DNA from: a virus
DNA: 47,275 nt
Direction: 5' to 3' (one strand)
Virus record (IMG/VR): IMGVR_UViG_3300022745_000048
Span: 1 to 47,275 of that record
Shown: piece after piece, positions 7,068 through 13,973 of the stretch
How positions within the stretch are numbered: position 1 is the first letter of the stretch
Layout of the letters: every line of letters begins with the position of its first letter
Translations under genes and position numbers: made by a program
The notes under the pieces: model-generated
Told to the model about the DNA's origin: nothing
Seen by the model: the letters and a program-made list of their open reading frames with translations, nothing else
Database searches by the model: none

Positions 7068-7237
7068 CAGCGGATGAACGGGGCGAATCTGTCGCCCACT
7101 GGCTCGAAACTCTGGCTGACGCGCACGACCACTTGGCGGAAACTGAGATGGGCGGCAACGAGGACCAGAACCGGATGATCGCCATCCACTATCGGGCACG
7201 CGCGACCGACATCCGGGCTGAAATGGACATCCTGTAA
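7064..7237 (+). CDS. Small hypothetical protein, 57 aa
   Basis: ATG 7064 overlaps the kinase stop (ATGA). Short acidic helical protein (V-A-H-W-L-E-T-L-A-D-A-H-D-H-L, then A-T-D-I-R-A-E-M). Its stop overlaps the start of the sigma-factor gene by one base, so it may be translationally coupled to it. Confidence 0.65.
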   Translation: MTADERGESVAHWLETLADAHDHLAETEMGGNEDQNRMIAIHYRARATDIRAEMDIL

Positions 7238-7725
7238 TGACTTTCGAAGAGGCATACCGGAAGCACCGAACTGGGATGCTCCGGTATGCCGGGCGCTGGT
7301 GTGAAGACCGTGGGATCGACCCGGAAGACGTGGTGCAGGATGCGTTTCTGATCGCGTGGCGGAAGTGGTCAGCAGCCGGGGAAAACGTGTTCTCGTGGCT
7401 GCTGGGGATCGCCCGGAATGCGTTCTACCACTTGCTGCGTGATGGCCTGCACAGGACGCGCGGCGGTCGGCCCACAGGGTTTGCCGTGGTCGAATGGAAT
7501 GCCGATGCTGACGAGCGCCAAACGCCTGCCACGCAGGAACTGACGGTGTGGCTCGATCAGTTGCGCCAGAAGTTCGAGACGTTGGGGCCGTCGCAGGCCG
7601 ATGCGCTCCGGGGTGTGTCCTGTGGGCTGTCCGTGGGCGATATTGCCGACCAGACGGGGCGCACGCCCGCCTCCGTGTCGATGGCCCTGACATTGGGCCG
7701 CAGAAGGCTGTTGACCATGGTGTGA
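7237..7725 (+). CDS. Phage-encoded ECF-like sigma-70 family factor
   Basis: 162 aa. N-terminal half matches sigma region 2 (R-Y-A-G-R-W-C-x(6)-P-E-D-V-V-Q-D-A-F-L-I-A-W-R, then F-S-W-L-L-G-I-A-R-N-A). The C-terminal half is a region-4 helix-turn-helix (L-G-P-S-Q-A-D-A-L-R-G...G-L-S-V-G-D-I-A-D-Q-T-G-R-T-P-A-S-V-S). Regions 1 and 3 are absent, as in ECF factors. It lies just upstream of the gapR operator. It would redirect host RNA polymerase to phage promoters, perhaps those of the late operon; targets are not known. Confidence 0.88.
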   Translation: MTFEEAYRKHRTGMLRYAGRWCEDRGIDPEDVVQDAFLIAWRKWSAAGENVFSWLLGIARNAFYHLLRDGLHRTRGGRPTGFAVVEWNADADERQTPATQELTVWLDQLRQKFETLGPSQADALRGVSCGLSVGDIADQTGRTPASVSMALTLGRRRLLTMV

Positions 7726-7742
7726 ATCACCGTATGGTTGAG
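7726..7742. promoter_or_regulatory. Operator-like palindrome, site 2 (ATCAC-N7-TTGAG)
   Basis: In the 43-bp gap between the sigma-factor gene and gapR. Matches the shared WTCAC-N7-KTGA element. No convincing -10 hexamer follows. Confidence 0.55.
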
Positions 7743-7768
7743 TCGTAACGTTTAAGGGGATTCGGAAG

Positions 7769-8008
7769 ATGAGCATATCGAACACGGATGAGCGGCTGGC
7801 GTTGCTGATCTCTCGCATTGAAACGCTGACCGAAGAGAAGAAGGGCATCTCGGATGACATCAAGGATGTCTTTCTGGAAGCCAAGGCTGTCGGATATGAC
7901 GTGAAGATCATGCGGAAGATCATCCAGCTTCGGAAGATGCAGGCCGACGACCGCCGTGAACAGCAGATGCTGCTGGACACGTATATGTCCGCGCTGGGTC
8001 TGGAATGA
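7769..8008 (+). CDS. GapR-family (DUF2312) DNA-binding protein
   Basis: 79 aa; AAGGGGA lies upstream of the ATG. It shows the DUF2312 layout: R-L-A-L-L-I-S-R-I-E-T-L-x-E-E-K-K-x-I-x-x-D-I-K-D-V-F-x-E-A-K-A-x-G-Y-D-V-K-I-M-R-K-I-I. In Caulobacter, GapR is a nucleoid-associated protein that binds overtwisted DNA ahead of replication and transcription and is almost confined to alphaproteobacteria and their phages. The phage copy may support phage replication or transcription. Its own operator-bearing gap suggests separate regulation. Confidence 0.9.
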   Translation: MSISNTDERLALLISRIETLTEEKKGISDDIKDVFLEAKAVGYDVKIMRKIIQLRKMQADDRREQQMLLDTYMSALGLE

Positions 8009-8286
8009 GCCTCGAACAGTCTATCCGCCAGTTGGCCACGGAAGATAACATCCAGATCAACCTGTGGCGCACGGCAGCCGGGTATCAGGCCAACGTGAAA
8101 GAGACAGCCGCGAAGGGCTGGACGTGCGTGACGGCGGGCGACGTGATCGAAGCCCTCGGCACAGCGCTCCGACAGCGTGTTGCCCATGTGCCCGACCGGC
8201 TAATTATCTCAGAAGACGATATGCAGTTGGATCTCGAAGACGCCATTGCCGCTGCTGCCGATAGTTTTGAGGATTTGTTGGGATGA
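8005..8286 (+). CDS. Hypothetical phage protein, 93 aa
   Basis: ATGA overlap with gapR. Contains N-I-Q-I-N-L-W-R-T-A-A-G-Y-Q-A-N-V-K, then a strongly acidic C-terminal tail (S-E-D-D-M-Q-L-D-L-E-D-A). No family recognised. It overlaps the methyltransferase by 4 bp. Confidence 0.65.
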   Translation: MSLEQSIRQLATEDNIQINLWRTAAGYQANVKETAAKGWTCVTAGDVIEALGTALRQRVAHVPDRLIISEDDMQLDLEDAIAAAADSFEDLLG

Positions 8287-8909
8287 GTTTTATTGCAAGC
8301 GGGCCGTTTGCTGGCCTGCTCAAGAACGGCTACGGCTGCATCGAAGCAGATCCGGCTTGGGGATGGACATCCTATTCAGGCACCGCCAGCGCGCCGCACA
8401 GGACCAAGGAAGCCCCATACCCTGTGATGACCATCGCAGAGATGCAGGCGCTCCCCGTGGCCGATCTGGCGGCAAAAGACTGCCTGCTCAACATGTGGGT
8501 GATCGGCAGCCACCTCGACCAAGCTATTGAACTGGGTCGTGCATGGGGCTTCACGTTCAAATCGGACGGCTTTGTCTGGGTGAAGACCGGCAAGCATGAT
8601 CCTGCTGTGCGACCAATCAGCATGGGCAAGTGGGTACGCAAACAGGTCGAATACAGTCTGTTGTTCAGTCGAGGCCGTCCGTCCCGCATCGAAGCCGGGG
8701 TTCGGCAACTTATGGAAACAGAGTGCATTATTTATGCCCCGAAACGCGAGCATAGCCGTAAGCCCGAAGAACGCTATGCTCGAATCGAGCGACTCGTGGG
8801 CGGGCCGTATGTCGAATTGTTCTCACGCGAGCGGCGGGATGGCTGGCACAACTGGGGCAATGAGACAGGGAAATTCAGCCATGACGAATTCGCAGACGTA
8901 ATCGGTTAA
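8283..8909 (+). CDS. MT-A70 family adenine methyltransferase
   Basis: 208 aa; ATGA overlap. The MT-A70 fold is indicated by an N-terminal I-E-A-D-P-A-W motif (residues 20-26; the family norm is DPPW), L-L-x-M-W-V at the next strand, F-V-W-V-K-T-G-K, and the C-terminal R-E-H-S-R-K-P-E-E-R-Y-A-R-I-E...Y-V-E-L-F-S-R segment. Phage members probably N6-methylate adenine in DNA, which may shield phage DNA from restriction or mark it. The Pro-to-Ala change at the catalytic tetrad is uncommon and leaves activity uncertain. Its stop codon lies inside an inverted repeat. Confidence 0.88.
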   Translation: MSFIASGPFAGLLKNGYGCIEADPAWGWTSYSGTASAPHRTKEAPYPVMTIAEMQALPVADLAAKDCLLNMWVIGSHLDQAIELGRAWGFTFKSDGFVWVKTGKHDPAVRPISMGKWVRKQVEYSLLFSRGRPSRIEAGVRQLMETECIIYAPKREHSRKPEERYARIERLVGGPYVELFSRERRDGWHNWGNETGKFSHDEFADVIG

Positions 8910-8929
8910 CCGTCAGATTTAACCGATTA
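8899..8929. repeat. 11-bp perfect inverted repeat at the end of the methyltransferase gene
   Basis: TAATCGGTTAA (8899-8909) and TTAACCGATTA (8919-8929), loop of 9 bases. The left arm carries the gene's TAA stop. The stem is AT-rich and no T-run follows, so an operator or regulatory RNA hairpin is at least as likely as a terminator. The remaining gap to 8982 is AT-richer than its surroundings. Confidence 0.8.
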
Positions 8930-8982
8930 GAGTCACGCTGTCGATTTTATACGCATTGCCAACGCATATTTCAGGGGACGAT

Positions 8983-9294
8983 ATGCTGAAGATTGAAACG
9001 CGCGAAGACGGCGATGTCGTTGTCTTCCCAAACAAATGCTGCGCGCGCCACCTTATCCGGCATGACGGAACCCGCGAGGTTCTGGAATACTGGCATCCGA
9101 TTCGCACAGGGCAGTGGGGGCGAGACTGCCAGACCGGACGGGACTACGCGATCCACGTCGTCCAGTACATGCGGGATGAGTCTGATCCACTGCTGCTGAC
9201 GAAGATCATGCAGGACATGACGCTGAAAGCGGTATTCGGCGGCGTCGAAACCGGATTCTGTACGGCTATTTCCGAACTGGTCGCCAGTGGGTGA
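8983..9294 (+). CDS. Hypothetical phage protein, 103 aa
   Basis: ATG 8983 is preceded by CAGGGGA at normal spacing; an upstream TTG at 8956 is less likely. Contains C-C-A-R-H-L-I-R-H-D-G and a G-R-D-C-Q-T-G-R-D-Y-A segment; soluble, family unknown. Last gene of the left + strand operon; its final 29 bp overlap the end of the convergent late operon, with no terminator between them. Confidence 0.7.
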   Translation: MLKIETREDGDVVVFPNKCCARHLIRHDGTREVLEYWHPIRTGQWGRDCQTGRDYAIHVVQYMRDESDPLLLTKIMQDMTLKAVFGGVETGFCTAISELVASG

Positions 9295-9517
9295 GTTCCA
9301 CCGCGTTCCCGTTCTTATCCAGCCACCGATCTTCGTAGTCCCCGGCAGCCCAATAGGCTACGGGAACCAGACGCGCATCGACTGATAGCCCCTCAATCAG
9401 CACGGGGACAGCCTCGACCACCAGCTTGCCAGCAGAGTTCCGCCCCCATATCTCCCGTACTGCCAGCGGGGCAGTCTTGATGGGCAGCCAGCGGAGCGAT
9501 GCGTGCAGCGTGGTCAT
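9266..9517 (-). CDS. DUF551-like small protein, 83 aa
   Basis: Starts in an ATGA overlap with the preceding metallophosphoesterase gene. It has L-P-I-K-T-A-P...I-W-G-R-N-S...V-P-V-A-Y-W...T-H-W-R-P-V, the pattern of DUF551-type phage proteins (compare the C-terminal part of the gene at 1698-2405). Last gene of the - strand late operon. Function unknown. Confidence 0.7.
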   Translation of the reverse strand: MTTLHASLRWLPIKTAPLAVREIWGRNSAGKLVVEAVPVLIEGLSVDARLVPVAYWAAGDYEDRWLDKNGNAVELTHWRPVRK

Positions 9518-11097
9518 GCGCGGTATTTCCCGTCGATGAGAGTCACGAGCGTTCGTTTGGAATTCGGGTAAATCAGCCCGTGGGTGTGCGACCACCCGGA
9601 CGGCCCACTGTTGTAACTCTGGTCGAGCAGGCCAGACAGGCCCGACGTATGCACGCCGTCCAGAATGCCCGGTGAATGTGCATGGCCGACGTTCATACGC
9701 ATCGCCACGCGGGTCAGCCCGAGCGCACTGCCACGCGCACCGTTCGGCCCCTCGTCGCCGTGCATCCCGATCTCGATGCCACCATGCGCCTGACAGACCA
9801 TGTATGAGCCGTTGCGCGGCACGAACACCACGTCGTCCAGCGCACGGCCCAGCGGGTCATGACGGGATAGCGCCCATTGGATGATGTCGAAGTCCGGTCG
9901 GCCCGTTTCGATCTGCCGGTATAGTTCCGCGTTCAGTTCGCACCAATAGCGGGCGTTCGTCACGTCGAGCCGTGGGTCGGCCTCGCGCAGCCAGCGAACC
10001 AGCGCCTCGTTGTGGTTCGACGCGACCATCACGCCCGTCATCCAGTCGAACGCCATCGCCCGCAGGAACCGTGCAGATGCCCGAACACCGTCTTCCACGT
10101 GGTCGGACCCGTTGCAGAGCATCCTGAACGCGAAGTGGTGGTCGCCGCGCCGATGGTGATTCCGGGGTGTGAAGTCGAGAATGTCGTGCCATGCGGCGTG
10201 CCGTGGGCGCAGGGTATGCACGAGAGAAGTTTCAGATGTAACTTCCTGCCGCTCGATGTCATAGCCGAACGACGCCATGAACACCTCGGGGTCGGCCTTC
10301 TCAATATGCAGATCGCCCGCACAGATGGCCTCGATCCGATTACCGAACGTCACGGTACGGTTCCGTACCACCGCATCAAGGTCTTGGAAGCTGCCATCCG
10401 CCGCCGCGCCGATCTGGCGGCAGAACACGCGGCTCTGTTCGTCCACCTCCACGATGGTCGCGCCGATGGTGTGGTGGAACTCGGCCTTCAGCCCGGCTTT
10501 CTTTTCGATGTAGTTCGGGAGCGTGCAAGCCCCGGTCGTCATCACCTGCGCGGGCCGACCGCCCGGTAGCGCGGGAACAGACACGAGTTGGGTCTTGGCA
10601 TGGGGGAACACAGCCCACGCACCTCGACTGTACGTCTCAAGCCCGGAGAGCGGGCGAACAGCAGTCGGGAGGATATTCATTTTGGCCGCGAACAGCAGCG
10701 GGCCAAGCATTTCGTTTTCGTGCCGCAGGAAGGGCCTCACGGATTCCGCGAATACCGCCGACCGACTGGCGTGGTCCTCAAACAGACCCTTCTGGTAGGT
10801 GAACCCGCCGACCATCAGTTCTGCACCGATGGTCATGGCGTAGTGGTTCAGGTTCGCCCAGAATGCCTCGTGGATCGGGGTATCATCCTGTGCGGCAGTC
10901 AGGAGCCAGCGGCGAACGGACTTCGGGGCGGCGGGGACTTTCTGGCGCAGCGCAACCAGTGCGCGTTCGAGCGTCCGCAGATTCACACCGAGCGCCGCAG
11001 CGGCAGCCTTGTGTGTCCCGTGTTCGTTTACCGCGTCAACGTACCGGGCCTGTGCGTCTGACGCCCACTGCTTCAGCGCAGGATCTATTTTTGCCAT
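9514..11097 (-). CDS. HTH-metallophosphoesterase protein, phage T5 A1-like
   Basis: 527 aa. Residues ~22-52 form a helix-turn-helix (H-K-A-A-A-A-A-L-G-V-N-L-R-T-L-E-R). From ~255 on, calcineurin-type metallophosphoesterase motifs appear in order: C-A-G-D-L-H (259-264), S-N-H-N-E (360-364), M-H-G-D-E-G (445-450) and V-G-H-A-H-S-P (470-476). The layout resembles the T5 A1 (DNA transfer) family, whose founding member is needed for host DNA breakdown. Here it sits after the lysis genes at the end of the late operon. DNA binding plus metal-dependent nuclease activity is inference; a packaging- or host-DNA-directed nuclease is my best guess. Confidence 0.7.
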   Translation of the reverse strand: MAKIDPALKQWASDAQARYVDAVNEHGTHKAAAAALGVNLRTLERALVALRQKVPAAPKSVRRWLLTAAQDDTPIHEAFWANLNHYAMTIGAELMVGGFTYQKGLFEDHASRSAVFAESVRPFLRHENEMLGPLLFAAKMNILPTAVRPLSGLETYSRGAWAVFPHAKTQLVSVPALPGGRPAQVMTTGACTLPNYIEKKAGLKAEFHHTIGATIVEVDEQSRVFCRQIGAAADGSFQDLDAVVRNRTVTFGNRIEAICAGDLHIEKADPEVFMASFGYDIERQEVTSETSLVHTLRPRHAAWHDILDFTPRNHHRRGDHHFAFRMLCNGSDHVEDGVRASARFLRAMAFDWMTGVMVASNHNEALVRWLREADPRLDVTNARYWCELNAELYRQIETGRPDFDIIQWALSRHDPLGRALDDVVFVPRNGSYMVCQAHGGIEIGMHGDEGPNGARGSALGLTRVAMRMNVGHAHSPGILDGVHTSGLSGLLDQSYNSGPSGWSHTHGLIYPNSKRTLVTLIDGKYRA

Positions 11098-11100
11098 ATG

Positions 11101-11373
11101 TCACGGTCGAACCTGCTGTTGGGCTTCGACTTTGGCCGCGAGGGCTTTCATCGCTGCCTCGTTGGCGTCAAACTGCGCGTGGGCGAGGAAGCCCAGCAAC
11201 GTGATAATCACGGTAAAGCCGAAGCCCCCGGCCCACTTCAGGATCGACTTGATCTCATCCATGGTCTTGTTGATGCCGTCGTATCGTTCAGCACAAATGT
11301 CCTCGTGCTTTTCGATGTCGCGGTTAGCCTGACGGGCGAGGGTGAGGGCTTGGTACGCCACGTCTGAAGTCAT
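11101..11373 (-). CDS. Single-pass membrane protein of the lysis region, 90 aa
   Basis: ATG 11373 lies in an ATGA overlap with the o-spanin gene. It has an N-terminal soluble helical part (D-I-E-K-H-E-D-I-C-A-E-R-Y-D-G-I-N-K-T-M-D), then one hydrophobic helix (F-G-F-T-V-I-I-T-L-L-G-F-L-A) near residues 50-63. H-E-x-x-C-A-E-R-Y is common in small phage proteins next to lysis genes. It may be a second holin or an antiholin; not proven. Confidence 0.7.
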   Translation of the reverse strand: MTSDVAYQALTLARQANRDIEKHEDICAERYDGINKTMDEIKSILKWAGGFGFTVIITLLGFLAHAQFDANEAAMKALAAKVEAQQQVRP

Positions 11374-11645
11374 TTGCACCCTGCCACAATCGGTTCGAGT
11401 TCGTTCAGACGCGCGATGCGCAGCTTCCGACCGGCGTGTTCAAGCTGATAGCGAACTGCCCCATCAGGCGCAGCCCGGAGCGCAGCATCCGTGTCGGGAT
11501 ACGTCGGGGCAGGCTGGACGTTCGATGGCAGGCACGACCGGGATACCGGAATGTACGTCTCAATGGGCGTCAGGACGGTACGGGGCACGGGAGTCGAGCA
11601 GGCACCGAGGGCCATCGGCAGCAGGAGGATTGCAGGCAGTCTCAC
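11370..11645 (-). CDS. o-spanin (Rz1-like) lipoprotein
   Basis: 91 aa with a signal peptide (M-R-L-P-A-I-L-L-L-P-M-A-L-G-A-C) ending in a lipobox L-G-A-C, so Cys16 would be lipidated and the protein anchored in the outer membrane. A proline-rich segment follows, as in Rz1 proteins. Its start overlaps the i-spanin stop (ATGA): the pair is adjacent rather than nested as in lambda. Together they would fuse inner and outer membranes at lysis. Confidence 0.82.
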   Translation of the reverse strand: MRLPAILLLPMALGACSTPVPRTVLTPIETYIPVSRSCLPSNVQPAPTYPDTDAALRAAPDGAVRYQLEHAGRKLRIARLNELEPIVAGCK

Positions 11646-12010
11646 TTCAAGTCCTCCATGACGCGCGCATCCACGGACTCGTAGCGTTCGAGCAGCGTCT
11701 GTCCGGCAGGCGGAACCGACAGGAATGCACCGACCGACCGTTCGGCTGCCGTCCGTGCGGCGCTGGCCGACGTGTACGCGCGGGTGATGTCTGCGATCTT
11801 GGCAGCGTCCGCGTCAGACTGCGCCTTGAGAGCCGCGTTCTGCCGGACGATCTCAGCCTTGCAGGTTTCGGTATTCGCGGCAGACAGGGCTGCCAGCGTG
11901 GTCTGCTCTTGGAGCCGCCGAGCCAGATGGGTGTTCTGCGTTTCGACAACGATCAGCCCCGTCAGCAGGACGACCGACGTGACGCCGCCAGCGATTGCGA
12001 GGATATTCAT
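11642..12010 (-). CDS. i-spanin (Rz-like)
   Basis: 122 aa: one N-terminal membrane helix (I-A-G-G-V-T-S-V-V-L-L-T-G-L-I-V-V) followed by a long coiled coil (A-A-L-K-A-Q-S-D-A-D-A-A-K-I-A-D). The N-in, C-out topology and the partner lipoprotein downstream fit an inner-membrane spanin. ATGA overlap with the endolysin. Confidence 0.82.
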   Translation of the reverse strand: MNILAIAGGVTSVVLLTGLIVVETQNTHLARRLQEQTTLAALSAANTETCKAEIVRQNAALKAQSDADAAKIADITRAYTSASAARTAAERSVGAFLSVPPAGQTLLERYESVDARVMEDLK

Positions 12011-12648
12011 GCCCAGCCTCCCACGAGCAGCGCTGCCTGAAACCCGACCGCGTAATCTGCGATGTCGTCGGCACGGTCATGACCGTTGATGATCGCCCGC
12101 GCGCCCCAGAAGTTGCCGTGGACCAGCACCGAATTGATCGTCTTGCCCGACAGGAACGACGAACAGCCGCGCCCGGTGAACGACCCAGCTTCCATGAATG
12201 CGATCATCACCTTGGCGGCGACGGACGAGTCCAGCATCAGGTCGGGGTCAGCGAGCAGTCTGCCGCCGAGGTTCAGGAACTTGTCGGCCTTGGCGTAATT
12301 CGTGCGGCCCGTGACCTGCGGATAGCCACGCCCGCAGAACTTCACACCATCGCCGGGTTCCGTATTGCCGAGCCGTGCTGCCACTGCTGGCCGGTTGCCC
12401 TTGGGGTCGTACATGCGGAAGAAATAACTGTCGCCGCCATGCTCCTTGATCGGCTGCATGGTGTGCGCCGTCTCATGGTAGGCCGTGGCGAGCGCGTAGG
12501 CTGCCCATGCAATCGGCCAGTCGGCACCCCCGGCAGCGCCGAGGATCGTGCCAACGCCGTCAACCTCGGCCTGCGTAAGCGTGGGGCCGAGGAGACGATC
12601 TTTGCGCAGCACGTCGTAAAACGCACCGGCATTCTTGAGGGAGGTCAC
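12007..12648 (-). CDS. Endolysin, glycoside hydrolase family 19-like
   Basis: 213 aa from a GTG at 12648 in a GTGA overlap with the holin; a longer in-frame extension has out-of-frame composition and is rejected. A-T-A-Y-H-E-T-A-H-T-M-Q-P-I-K-E carries the catalytic glutamate (Glu59), and C-G-R-G-Y-P-Q-V-T-G-R-T-N-Y (105-118) is the second conserved segment of GH19 chitinase-type phage lysozymes. It would cleave the peptidoglycan glycan strand. No signal peptide, so release depends on the holin. Confidence 0.9.
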   Translation of the reverse strand: MTSLKNAGAFYDVLRKDRLLGPTLTQAEVDGVGTILGAAGGADWPIAWAAYALATAYHETAHTMQPIKEHGGDSYFFRMYDPKGNRPAVAARLGNTEPGDGVKFCGRGYPQVTGRTNYAKADKFLNLGGRLLADPDLMLDSSVAAKVMIAFMEAGSFTGRGCSSFLSGKTINSVLVHGNFWGARAIINGHDRADDIADYAVGFQAALLVGGWA

Positions 12649-12815
12649 TCGGCGGCACCCGTGGTCGGGGCAAGGACGCCCAGAATACCGGCACCGATGG
12701 CGAGCCACGAATACGGGGTGGACAGAGCCGCGCCGCCCGTGATGGCGAGGACCACACCGGCCCACGTCGAACGCTCATTGAGGCGGGCCTTGATATACGT
12801 AAGGACTTTCACCAT
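12645..12815 (-). CDS. Putative holin, 56 aa
   Basis: ATG 12815 with GGAG upstream. A positively charged N-terminus (V-K-V-L-T-Y-I-K-A-R-L-N-E-R) is followed by two hydrophobic helices (W-A-G-V-V-L-A-I-T-G-G-A-A-L and W-L-A-I-G-A-G-I-L-G-V-L-A), a class II holin topology. It directly precedes the endolysin with a GTGA overlap. First gene of the lysis cassette and preceded by an operator-like palindrome. Confidence 0.8.
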   Translation of the reverse strand: MVKVLTYIKARLNERSTWAGVVLAITGGAALSTPYSWLAIGAGILGVLAPTTGAAE

Positions 12816-12827
12816 CGTACTTGCTCC

Positions 12828-12844
12828 GTCACCAATTTCGTGAT
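12828..12844. promoter_or_regulatory. Operator-like palindrome, site 3 (GTCAC-N7-GTGAT)
   Basis: In the 43-bp gap between the tail fibre gene and the holin, 13 bp upstream of the holin start. No clear -35/-10 pair flanks it, so it might stop or gate read-through transcription into the lysis genes rather than block a local promoter. Confidence 0.55.
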
Positions 12845-12858
12845 CCTTACCACGCCGG

Positions 12859-13962
12859 TTACGCGAGGGCAACCGCTGACCACGATAGCAGATCGAGTTC
12901 CTGTCCCAGATCAGTGCCGCCGTTATTGTTCGTATTGTACCCGAAGCCGATATGCGTGGCAGGATTCGTCAGGAAACCCCACAGGCCGGTGCCCGTGTAT
13001 TTCTTGGCGACGGTCCAATAGACGCCATCCATCGACTGCCAGAACGTGCAGTCCGTGCCGTCGTAGGTAATACGGAGCCAGATGTCAGACATCCACGGCA
13101 TCTGGTTGCCACCGAAACTGGAAAACCCGCTGTACGTCGTGTCATTCGTGAACTGAACAGCGGTGATACCGTTGGCTTCATTGCTGAAACCGAGGATCGC
13201 GGACTTACTGCTCGCGGAGTCCCGGACGACCAGTCCCCACGACATATATGAGGTCAGGCGGGTGTGGCGGCGCAGCCGGGTCTTCACGTCCCAATGTGCA
13301 CCGGGGATCGCCTTCAGGGCATATCGGATGCTGTTGACGTTACCGTAGGCATACACGTCTTCATAGATCCGCACGCCGGAACAGGGGCTGCTGAAATCGA
13401 CCAGATGGGTCTTCGTACTATCGAAGTTCTGCTTGGTCCACGTCGAGGCAGCAGGCGGTGCGGTGAACGCACCTTCCAGCGTAGCCCCGCCACCACCCGT
13501 GGCACCCGGAATCGTCACCGTCGCATGGCCTGAACCATCCGTGGTCGTGGCCACACCAGCCCCCACGAAGTCGAACGACGTGATCGCGCTATCCACGACC
13601 GAACCTTCGTCCTTGGCCACCAGCGTCGAGCCGCCCGTGGCAGCCCACGTCGAGCCGCCAAAGCGCAGTTTCGCACCGCTGTCGATGGCGTAGGCTTCCA
13701 TGCCCGTGGTCGGCGTCAGATAGACCCACGCCCCGTTGTCACGGATGGCGATTTTGTTGGGGTTCGTGCCTGCGCCCGATGGGACGATGTAGATATCACC
13801 GTTGATCGGGCTGCCGGGCAGCGCCGTGGTCGAGGACTTCACGACCAACTGAACCAGTGCCGACAGAGTCAGCAGGTTCGTGTCCATGGCATCCTTCCAG
13901 CCCCCGGCATGAAGATCCCAGAAGCCGGTCAGCCCGAGGCCGGGGAGAGTGCGAGCAGTCAT
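12859..13962 (-). CDS. DUF2793 tail fibre / receptor-binding protein
   Basis: 367 aa. The N-terminus (L-G-L-T-G-F-W-D-L-H-A-G-G-W-K-D-A-M-D-T-N-L-L-x-L-S-A-L-V) is the DUF2793 signature found in alphaproteobacterial phage tail proteins. The C-terminal ~180 residues (W-D-V-K-T-R-L-R...L-R-I-T-Y-D-G-T-D-C-T-F-W-Q-S-M-D-G-V-Y-W) look like a concanavalin-like jelly-roll of the LamG/DUF1349 type, a common carbohydrate-binding fold. It follows the tail-tip gene by 11 bp. Likely attached to the tail tip for host binding. Confidence 0.8.
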   Translation of the reverse strand: MTARTLPGLGLTGFWDLHAGGWKDAMDTNLLTLSALVQLVVKSSTTALPGSPINGDIYIVPSGAGTNPNKIAIRDNGAWVYLTPTTGMEAYAIDSGAKLRFGGSTWAATGGSTLVAKDEGSVVDSAITSFDFVGAGVATTTDGSGHATVTIPGATGGGGATLEGAFTAPPAASTWTKQNFDSTKTHLVDFSSPCSGVRIYEDVYAYGNVNSIRYALKAIPGAHWDVKTRLRRHTRLTSYMSWGLVVRDSASSKSAILGFSNEANGITAVQFTNDTTYSGFSSFGGNQMPWMSDIWLRITYDGTDCTFWQSMDGVYWTVAKKYTGTGLWGFLTNPATHIGFGYNTNNNGGTDLGQELDLLSWSAVALA

Positions 13963-13973
13963 TCAGGAAACTC

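Noticed and set aside
7738-7768. Full sigma-70 promoter before gapR
   Set aside because: TTGAGT is present but no acceptable -10 follows at 16-18 bp; only the operator match is kept.
12649-12765. N-terminal extension of the endolysin
   Set aside because: Overlaps the holin in another frame with Arg/His/Cys-rich composition; the GTGA-coupled GTG at 12648 is the natural start.
12823-12851. Local promoter at operator site 3
   Set aside because: Hexamers at the positions used by sites 9 and 10 are poor (GGTAAG and CGGAGC).
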